The translations under genes and the position numbers were made by a program. Shown here piece by piece: positions 6,744-11,533 of a DNA stretch of 13,127 nucleotides. The notes under the pieces were generated by a model. The model saw nothing but the letters and a program-made list of their open reading frames with translations, searched no databases and was not told the DNA's origin. Within the stretch, counting starts at the first letter, position 1; every line of letters starts with the position of its first letter. Source of the DNA: Caldisericota bacterium (lineage in GTDB: Bacteria; Caldisericota; Caldisericia; Cryosericales; Cryosericaceae); the NCBI GenBank assembly GCA_026390245.1, contig JAPLGI010000188.1, forward strand, positions 1 to 13,127, read 5' to 3'.

Positions 6744-7465
6744 TGCCGCACCACCTGGACAAAGACCTCTTCGAGATTCGCTTTGCCATATTTGTCCTTG
6801 AGCCCCTGGGGAGTCCCCACGTCATGGATCGTGCCCTTGTCGATGATCGCCACACGGTCGGACAGGTACTCTATCTCGAGCATGTTGTGGCTCGACAGCA
6901 GCACCGCCATCCCTTCCGCCGTCGTCCTGCGAATCGACTCACGAATATCGATCGCAGCGACCACGTCGAGGCCGCTGGTTGGCTCATCGATGATGGCCAG
7001 TTTCGGGTGCGTCATGACGGCTCGTGACAGGAGCAGCTTGCGCGTCATTCCTTTGCTGTACGTGCCAATCCTGTCGCGCAGCCGCTCGCCCAACCCCGTG
7101 ATGTCCGAGGCTCTCTGGACGTACTCGCGCTGCACTGCGACATCAGAAGCAAACAACTCCGCCATGAAGCTCAGGTATCCGAGACCCGTCAGGTTCTTGT
7201 AGGCGCCGGCCTCCTCGGGCAGGTAGCTGATGACCTCGCGTATCCGGGCTGCATCCTTCTGGACATCCATGCCGTAGACGTGAGCCGTGCCCGACGTCGG
7301 CTGCAGGATGGTCGCCACGATCCGCAATGCCGTCGTCTTCCCGGCCCCGTTGGGTCCTATGAGAGCGAAAATCTCCCCAGGCGCCACCTCGAAGCTGATG
7401 CCGTGCAGGGCCTCGAACTTGCCGTAACTCTTCTTCAGATTCTCAACGATGAGTGCCTGTTCCAT
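6740..7465 (-). CDS. ABC transporter ATP-binding protein, NatA-like
   Basis: This 241-residue cytosolic ATPase powers the adjoining permease. Walker A is GPNGAGKTT (37-45), Walker B with catalytic Glu is LAIIDEPTSGLD, the signature is YSKGMTRKL in place of LSGGQ, and the switch His lies in LLSSHNMLEIE. The Q-loop reads YLPEE, so Gln is replaced by Glu. The YLPEE and YSKGM forms are usual in the NatA/ABC-2 exporter ATPases, so they support the subfamily rather than a defect. The C terminus ANLEEVFVQVV is also typical. The start at 7465 has a near-ideal GAGGAGGT site seven bases upstream. The gene begins 35 bases after the yraN stop, with no terminator visible between, so it probably belongs to the rnhB-yraN transcript. 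Confidence 0.93.
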   Translation of the reverse strand: MEQALIVENLKKSYGKFEALHGISFEVAPGEIFALIGPNGAGKTTALRIVATILQPTSGTAHVYGMDVQKDAARIREVISYLPEEAGAYKNLTGLGYLSFMAELFASDVAVQREYVQRASDITGLGERLRDRIGTYSKGMTRKLLLSRAVMTHPKLAIIDEPTSGLDVVAAIDIRESIRRTTAEGMAVLLSSHNMLEIEYLSDRVAIIDKGTIHDVGTPQGLKDKYGKANLEEVFVQVVRQ

Positions 7466-7500
7466 GTCATAACCTCCTCACCACCCACAACCAGAACACC

Positions 7501-7878
7501 TCATACAAGAATGTCCTCCACGAACTCGATAACTGGAGCCGTGCTATCGCTCATCAGGACGCTCATCGCATCGATGTGGACATCACGCGCAGAACGCGTC
7601 AGACCGGGAACTCCGGCCGCAAGCGCCGCCATGGTCGACCGTCTCAGATGCTCCTGCTTGCGATGGTCAATCGCCTCAAGCGGACTCCCGTATCCCGATC
7701 CCTTCCTCGTCTTGACTTCGACCACGTGGACACATCCCATCTTCTCGGCAACAATGTCCAGCTCTCCATAGCTGGTACGAAGGTTTCTGGCCACGACACG
7801 GAAACCGTGGTCAGTCAACCATCCGGCCGCAAGTTCTTCACCTGCGTTTCCGAGCGTCCGGTTGTGCTGTCCGCCCAA
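7501..7878 (-). CDS. yraN: UPF0102/YraN family protein (PD-(D/E)xK nuclease-like fold)
   Basis: The 125-residue product matches the YraN family, a small predicted endonuclease-fold protein of uncertain role, usually encoded next to rnhB. Landmarks are GNAGEELAAGWL (10-21), ARNLRTSYGELDIVA (30-44) with Glu39 and Asp41, and HVVEVKTRKGSGYG (from 51) with Glu54 and Lys56; these acids and the lysine form the predicted PD-(D/E)xK site. I chose the TTG start at 7878 because GAGGAG lies seven bases upstream and it gives the normal family length. A longer frame reaches further into rnhB but has no supporting homology. The gene overlaps the end of rnhB by 41 bases. DNA repair, recombination or uptake roles have been suggested for relatives; none can be shown here. 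Confidence 0.88.
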   Translation of the reverse strand: MGGQHNRTLGNAGEELAAGWLTDHGFRVVARNLRTSYGELDIVAEKMGCVHVVEVKTRKGSGYGSPLEAIDHRKQEHLRRSTMAALAAGVPGLTRSARDVHIDAMSVLMSDSTAPVIEFVEDILV

Positions 7879-8545
7879 GTGGCAACTCCTCAGTCTCGAC
7901 AAGCTGTTTGACAACGAACGTCCGTCGGTGTTCGCTCGACGGACCCCTCGTCCGAAGGGCCTGAATGTGCTCACGCGTACCGTAGCCGACGTTGCCCTCG
8001 AATCCATATCCGTGAACATGTCGGGCCATGGCCCGCATTGCAGCATCCCGTGTCACCTTGGCAGCGATACTGGCGCCCGCAACCGACAGCATGGTCGCAT
8101 CCGCATCGATGATAGCCATGGCAGTCAGGTGCTCCTCCTGCTCGAGGAACGGTGGGAGAAGGGGACCATCGACGACGACGCCAATGCGTGAACCAACGCC
8201 CCAGCGCTGTCTGACTGCAGGCAGAAGAAGAAGCAGGGCCTTTGCCATGGCTCCGTAGGTTGCGACAAGAATCCCCTCTGCATCGATCTCGGCCGCGGTC
8301 GAACTTCCTGTCGCAAACAGAGCATGCGCTGGCAGGAGTTCGAACGCCTGTTCCCGCTGGCGCTGGCTCAGAAGTTTCGAGTCGTTGATGAACGTCGTGC
8401 CCCGAGGGTCCGTAATGGCGCAGGCACCCGCATAGACTGGTCCCGCAAGCGCGCCCCTGCCAGCTTCGTCGATCCCGATGACGACGTCCAGTTCATATCG
8501 GGACTTGATACCTTGTTCAAAGAGCGCTAGAGCCTCGTGCCGCAT
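7838..8545 (-). CDS. rnhB: Ribonuclease HII
   Basis: RNase HII cuts the RNA strand of RNA-DNA hybrids and removes misincorporated ribonucleotides from DNA. The 235-residue protein contains GIDEAGRGALAGPV with Asp26 and Glu27, VVVDGPLLPP with Asp126, and IDADATMLSVAGASIAAKVT with the likely fourth acid Asp149, followed by RD. The usual GDAKS and AAAS elements are changed to DADATML and AGAS, a mild divergence. The ATG at 8545 has GGGGAG six bases upstream; the open frame extends to a TTG at 8566, but that codon lies almost in the terminator. The gene starts 25 bases past a U-tract terminator, leaving no room for a separate promoter after it. It overlaps yraN by 41 bases. Confidence 0.96.
   Translation of the reverse strand: MRHEALALFEQGIKSRYELDVVIGIDEAGRGALAGPVYAGACAITDPRGTTFINDSKLLSQRQREQAFELLPAHALFATGSSTAAEIDAEGILVATYGAMAKALLLLLPAVRQRWGVGSRIGVVVDGPLLPPFLEQEEHLTAMAIIDADATMLSVAGASIAAKVTRDAAMRAMARHVHGYGFEGNVGYGTREHIQALRTRGPSSEHRRTFVVKQLVETEELPLGRTAQPDARKRR
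7886..7891 (-). promoter_or_regulatory. Ribosome binding site inside rnhB that sets the yraN TTG start
   Basis: On the minus strand GAGGAG lies seven bases before the TTG at 7878. It is within the rnhB coding region, so yraN is initiated internally on the shared message. Confidence 0.7.
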
Positions 8546-8551
8546 GTCCTT

Positions 8552-8557
8552 CTCCCC
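8552..8557 (-). promoter_or_regulatory. Ribosome binding site that sets the rnhB start
   Basis: GGGGAG on the minus strand lies six bases before the ATG at 8545 and overlaps the alternative upstream TTG frame. It supports the shorter protein. Confidence 0.65.
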
Positions 8558-8569
8558 ATCCGCCAATGG

Positions 8570-8600
8570 AAAAGCCCTCCCCGTCGAAACGAGGAGGGCC
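8570..8600 (-). terminator. Rho-independent terminator between lepB and rnhB
   Basis: On the minus strand GCCCTCC (8599-8593) pairs with GGAGGGC (8580-8574), with an inner CGT/ACG stem and a TTCG loop, followed by TTTTCC (8573-8568). This has the best U-tract in the window. It lies 11 bases after the lepB stop. Because rnhB follows so closely, it may act as a partial (read-through) terminator. Confidence 0.8.
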
Positions 8601-8611
8601 GTTTGGTGCTG

Positions 8612-9151
8612 CTATTGTGCCAGGCCTGTCTGGGCTCGAAGCACGACGAAATGCTTCAGGGGCCAGTAGGCAAACATAGCGCGCCCGATGATAGAGCTGG
8701 TCGAGACAGTGCCAAAGGAACGCGAGTCGAGACTCACGGCCCGATTGTCTCCCATCACGAACAGTTCTCCCTGAGGAACTGGAGTCGGCGAGAAGTCCGG
8801 CATGACGTAGCCGTGCAAGTAGGGTTCATCGGCTGCCTTGCCGTCCACGTACATCTTGCCGTCCTTTGCCTCCACAATCTCACCAGGCAGGCCAATGACA
8901 CGCTTGATATACGGATCACCAGTCGTGACACCGGGTGGCCAGAAGATAATGACGTCCCCCCGCCGTGGCTGGTGGAACTTGTATGTAAGCTTGTCCACCA
9001 TGACGAGATCATCCGGGAAGACAGTCGTCTCCATGGACGACATCTGAATGCGGTAGGGCTGCACCACCCAGTGACGCAGTGCATATGAAGCTCCGAACGC
9101 TACCGCGATGATGATGACCCAGTCAAGTACTTCGCGAATGGCCTTGTTCAA
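8612..9151 (-). CDS. lepB: Type I signal peptidase
   Basis: Signal peptidase I cleaves N-terminal signal peptides from exported proteins on the outer face of the cytoplasmic membrane. The 179-residue protein has one N-terminal transmembrane helix (about 11-26). The nucleophile is Ser39 in QMSSMETTV and the general base is Lys83 in YIKRVIGLPGE. Box C RRGDVIIFWPP and box E GDNRAVSLDSRSFG are both present. The usual SMxPT motif is SMETT here, with Thr in place of Pro. The start is a TTG three bases after the rplS stop (TAG-CCC-TTG); there is no good Shine-Dalgarno site, so translation is likely coupled to rplS. Length and helix position fit the family and no better start is visible. Transcription comes from the rplS promoter and ends at the hairpin 11 bases downstream. 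Confidence 0.94.
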   Translation of the reverse strand: MNKAIREVLDWVIIIAVAFGASYALRHWVVQPYRIQMSSMETTVFPDDLVMVDKLTYKFHQPRRGDVIIFWPPGVTTGDPYIKRVIGLPGEIVEAKDGKMYVDGKAADEPYLHGYVMPDFSPTPVPQGELFVMGDNRAVSLDSRSFGTVSTSSIIGRAMFAYWPLKHFVVLRAQTGLAQ

Positions 9152-9154
9152 GGG

Positions 9155-9502
9155 CTAGACTTCTCTCTTCTCCTTGACATTGCGAGCCGTACCGACTCTG
9201 TCTCTGAGATAGTACAGCTTCGCACGACGGACATCGCCGTGACGCACGACCTCCAGCTTGGCGATCATTGGGGAGAAAAGGGGAAATACCTTCTCTACAC
9301 CCACGCCAGACGAGATCTTGCGAACCGTAAACGTCTGACGGCTGCCGCCGCCCTTCTCGGCAATAACGAGACCCTCAAATACCTGAATCCTCTTTTTGCC
9401 GCCTTCCACGATGTTGATGTGAACCTTGACAGTATCACCGACCAGAAGGACGGGCATGTCAGGCTTCACATATCTGCTCTCTACAAGATCAATTGCATTC
9501 AT
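9155..9502 (-). CDS. rplS: Large ribosomal subunit protein bL19
   Basis: bL19 sits at the interface between the ribosomal subunits. The 115-residue length is standard. Matching segments are FRPGDTVKV-like [58 protein letters not shown], and the C-terminal [20 protein letters not shown]. The ATG at 9502 is supported by GAAAGGAG ending seven bases upstream; the open frame runs 14 codons further, but those do not match the family. An extended -10 promoter lies just upstream, so rplS starts its own unit with lepB. Confidence 0.98.
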   Translation of the reverse strand: MNAIDLVESRYVKPDMPVLLVGDTVKVHINIVEGGKKRIQVFEGLVIAEKGGGSRQTFTVRKISSGVGVEKVFPLFSPMIAKLEVVRHGDVRRAKLYYLRDRVGTARNVKEKREV

Positions 9503-9544
9503 TTCAGAACTCCTTTCACCGGGCTGACATTCACACGAACACAT

Positions 9545-9572
9545 AGTCTAGCAGAACGCCGACGTTAATCAA
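9545..9572 (-). promoter_or_regulatory. Predicted rplS-lepB promoter (extended -10)
   Basis: On the minus strand TTGATT (9572-9567) and TAGACT (9550-9545) are 16 bases apart, with TGC directly before the -10. The predicted leader is about 36 bases, enough for the GAAAGGAG ribosome binding site of rplS. Confidence 0.55.
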
Positions 9573-9815
9573 GGCGAGAAGTACCATGCAGGTCCAGCAC
9601 ACTTGCCGCAGTGTCCTCACGCAGCAAGTTGACAAAGCCAGGAAGCTCCCCGCGAGAAGACTATCCGTTTGCCAGATGGCCGCAAGCCCACAACTGCGAG
9701 GAAGGACAAGATCGACAAGTGGTTCCTGGTGAATGCTTGGCCGTCACACAGCTTGGCCCATCATCGCGCTGAGCTATCCTGCAGAGAAGAAGCCCCCGCC
9801 GAACCTCTTGATCCC
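9573..9815. other. Intergenic stretch between the DUF1232 gene and the rplS promoter, nothing firm seen
   Basis: No open frame here has a start with a ribosome binding site or recognisable homology. A plus-strand frame (9633 onward) runs antisense into the DUF1232 gene and looks like a shadow. One direct repeat is visible: GCTTGGCC at 9735-9742 and 9751-9758. On the minus strand a TAGCTCAG octamer (9776-9769) recalls a tRNA D-arm, but no T-arm or acceptor stem fits around it. No clear terminator for the upstream operon was found. Confidence 0.5.
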
Positions 9816-10124
9816 TTACGGGTCCACAGCAATGGATGGCAGACCGTTCTCCTGGTGGTCGTAAGCTCTCTCTCTGCACTCTGCCACGGCCCCGCGTGGG
9901 ACGAACCGCGTGGCAAGCCAGACCAGGCCAGGGACGATCAGGAGGTCATCAAGCTGTCCCAGCACCGGCACGAAATCGGGGACCAGGTCTACGGGAGAAG
10001 CCAGATAGACGAGGGCTGCCCCAAGAAGCCACTTTGACACTTGTGGAGTCCGCGGGTCCTTCAGCACAAGAGACCACACACGAACTTCTCGCCTGATGCG
10101 TTGGACGGCTATTCTTAGACTCAT
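9816..10124 (-). CDS. DUF1232 (YkvA-like) small membrane protein
   Basis: The 102-residue protein carries the DUF1232 core: VSKWLLGAALVYLASPVDLV followed by PDFVPVLGQLDDLLIVPGL (about residues 29-67). The SPxDLxPDFxPxLGxLDD pattern is diagnostic. It has one or two hydrophobic membrane segments and a short polar tail. Function in this family is unknown. Its ATG at 10124 follows the stop of the RPF methyltransferase gene by one base (TGA-C-ATG), without a strong Shine-Dalgarno site, so translation should be coupled. A longer frame extends upstream inside the methyltransferase gene but is not supported by homology. Its presence between trmD and rplS is unusual. Confidence 0.85.
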   Translation of the reverse strand: MSLRIAVQRIRREVRVWSLVLKDPRTPQVSKWLLGAALVYLASPVDLVPDFVPVLGQLDDLLIVPGLVWLATRFVPRGAVAECRERAYDHQENGLPSIAVDP

Positions 10125-10125
10125 G

Positions 10126-10692
10126 TCAGGAGCGTCCCAGAAGGCGGTCCAGGATGATCGCGGCTGCGCTTCGTACCGACAAGTGGTTGAATTCCGTGGG
10201 CCCCCAAATGGGGTCAAGAACATAGTCCATCCGCGCCATGATCTCGTCTGCCAGCCCAAAGCCCGTCCCAAACACGAGCAGGTACGGATGGTCTGCCGCA
10301 CGAATTCTGTCGCCCATTGCCGGATAGCCTATGGAGTTGGGAAACGTCCGAGCGCTCGTGGCTATCAGGACTGGTTTCTCGCCTTCTACAAGCTGAATAT
10401 CAGCAACCGCCTCTTCAAAGTGCGTCACAACACGCAGCAGCGACAGCGACTCGGCGCGGTTTGGATTGTACTCGTGTCCGAATCCTTCGTTCCAGAACTC
10501 GGCGATGCGCAGGGCGATCTGCTGTTCCTGAGGAAGAGGCTCGACTTCGTACATTGCCCTGGCTCCGTACGTCTTGCCAGCCCTGGCGATATCATGGATG
10601 TCGTGGATGACGATGGACGTCGTAACGATCTCGTGGTGTTTGTTGTAGACCGGGTGATGGACAACAGCCAGGTACAGTCTGAAGTCAATCAA
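10126..10692 (-). CDS. RNA methyltransferase, RPF family (SPOUT fold)
   Basis: The 188-residue protein matches the RPF family of predicted S-adenosylmethionine-dependent SPOUT methyltransferases. Recognisable segments are [20 protein letters not shown] near the N terminus, [16 protein letters not shown] (about 28-43), [13 protein letters not shown] (about 75-87), and the C-terminal cofactor-knot region [16 protein letters not shown] followed by DYVLDPIWG and [18 protein letters not shown]. The RNA substrate of the family is not established to my knowledge. The start is TTG at 10692, eight bases inside the end of trmD, preceded by GAGAGGG four bases upstream; no ATG or GTG is nearby. The position directly after trmD, another SPOUT enzyme, fits a tRNA or rRNA modification role. 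Confidence 0.9.
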   Translation of the reverse strand: MIDFRLYLAVVHHPVYNKHHEIVTTSIVIHDIHDIARAGKTYGARAMYEVEPLPQEQQIALRIAEFWNEGFGHEYNPNRAESLSLLRVVTHFEEAVADIQLVEGEKPVLIATSARTFPNSIGYPAMGDRIRAADHPYLLVFGTGFGLADEIMARMDYVLDPIWGPTEFNHLSVRSAAAIILDRLLGRS

Positions 10693-11428
10693 GGATCCCT
10701 CTCAGGTCTGCCAGCACTTTGCTGAGATACTTGCGGTCCTGGTCGGTCAAGTCAAAATCGCGCAGCAGGTCGGGCCTGCGAATGAGGGTCCTTCTGAGTG
10801 CCTCCTCTCGACGCCACCGTGCGATGTTGGCGTGATGCCCCGAAACAAGAACGTCAGGGACAGCTTCCCCGTCCAGTTCCCGCGGGCGCGTGTACTGGGG
10901 ATACTCCAGGAGCCCCGAGGAGAAGCTCTCCTCACCGGTGGACGCCGCATTCCCAGTAGCACCCGGAAGCAGGCGGGTAATGGCATCGATGATCTCGATC
11001 GCCGCAATCTCACCGCCCGAGAGCACAACGTCTCCGATCGAGATGGTGAGGTCGAGCCGTTCCATGACACGCTCGTCGATGCCCTCATAGCGCCCGGCGA
11101 CAAACAGCAGGCGCTCCTCGTGCGCAAGGTCCTCGGCCATTTTCTGCGTCAGGCGGTCGCCCTGTGGCGCAACCCCGATCTTGAGCCATGAGCCCGCTGG
11201 GTTGTCGATCGTCTCCAGCGCTCCCATGAGTGGCTTGGGCAGGAACATCATCCCTGCACCGCCACCAAACGGAATGTCATCCGTCGTATGGTGACGATCG
11301 CGCGTATAGTCGCGAAGGTCGATAGCCTCGAAGTCGAGGATGCCCTTGTCGATGGCCATCTTCATGACGCCGACCTGAGCAAAAGGTTCGTACAGCTGGG
11401 GAAATATGGAGATCGCTTTGATTCTCAT
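10685..11428 (-). CDS. trmD: tRNA (guanine-N1)-methyltransferase TrmD
   Basis: TrmD methylates N1 of G37 next to the anticodon and prevents +1 frameshifting. The 247-residue protein has [20 protein letters not shown] (about 37-56) followed by [18 protein letters not shown], the trefoil-knot segment [20 protein letters not shown], and [24 protein letters not shown] and RRPDLL. The catalytic base of the E. coli enzyme, Asp169 in EDSF, is Glu167 here in GEESF; the flanking residues align without gaps. The equivalent of Arg154 is present (ITRLLPG). I start at the ATG at 11428 because [10 protein letters not shown] matches the family; upstream codons overlap the promoter. There is no Shine-Dalgarno site and the predicted transcription start lies 0-5 bases before the ATG, so the mRNA is probably leaderless. 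It is the first gene of its unit. Confidence 0.97.
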   Translation of the reverse strand: MRIKAISIFPQLYEPFAQVGVMKMAIDKGILDFEAIDLRDYTRDRHHTTDDIPFGGGAGMMFLPKPLMGALETIDNPAGSWLKIGVAPQGDRLTQKMAEDLAHEERLLFVAGRYEGIDERVMERLDLTISIGDVVLSGGEIAAIEIIDAITRLLPGATGNAASTGEESFSSGLLEYPQYTRPRELDGEAVPDVLVSGHHANIARWRREEALRRTLIRRPDLLRDFDLTDQDRKYLSKVLADLRGILD

Positions 11429-11437
11429 GACAGCAAC

Positions 11438-11464
11438 AGTATAGCAGACACGCCAACTTGCCAA
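11438..11464 (-). promoter_or_regulatory. Predicted trmD promoter (extended -10), leaderless start
   Basis: On the minus strand TGCTATACT gives an extended -10 with TATACT at 11443-11438. The ATG follows after only nine bases (GTTGCTGTC), so a start 6-8 bases past the -10 puts the mRNA end within about 3 bases of the ATG. A TTGGCA at 11464-11459 could be the -35, with a short 15-base spacer. Confidence 0.6.
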
Positions 11465-11485
11465 GGACAAACCGTCGGCCACATG

Positions 11486-11515
11486 GAAACGCCCCGGATT
11501 GCACCGGGGCGTTTC
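11486..11515 (-). terminator. Hairpin terminator after the S9 peptidase gene
   Basis: GAAACGCCCCGG (11486-11497) pairs perfectly with CCGGGGCGTTTC (11504-11515) across a 6-base loop. On the minus strand the GC core is followed by TTTCC. It starts 18 bases after the peptidase stop and separates that gene from the trmD promoter. Confidence 0.8.
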
Positions 11516-11533
11516 GAGACACCAGGATGCAAA

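Noticed and set aside
6740..7465. Q-loop Glu and non-LSGGQ signature as signs of a dead ATPase
   Set aside because: YLPEE and YSKGM are normal variants in NatA/ABC-2 exporter ATPases; Walker A, Walker B Glu and switch His are intact.
9769..9776. TAGCTCAG on the minus strand, like a tRNA D-arm
   Set aside because: No acceptor stem, anticodon arm or GGTTCGA T-arm at the right distance downstream.
9661..9879. Minus-strand frame overlapping the end of the DUF1232 gene
   Set aside because: Cys/Arg-rich, no homology and no start signal; a frame shadow.
9633..10037. + strand frame containing LPDGRKPTTARKDKIDKWF
   Set aside because: It reads protein-like for a short way, but lacks an ATG or ribosome binding site and runs antisense through the DUF1232 gene.
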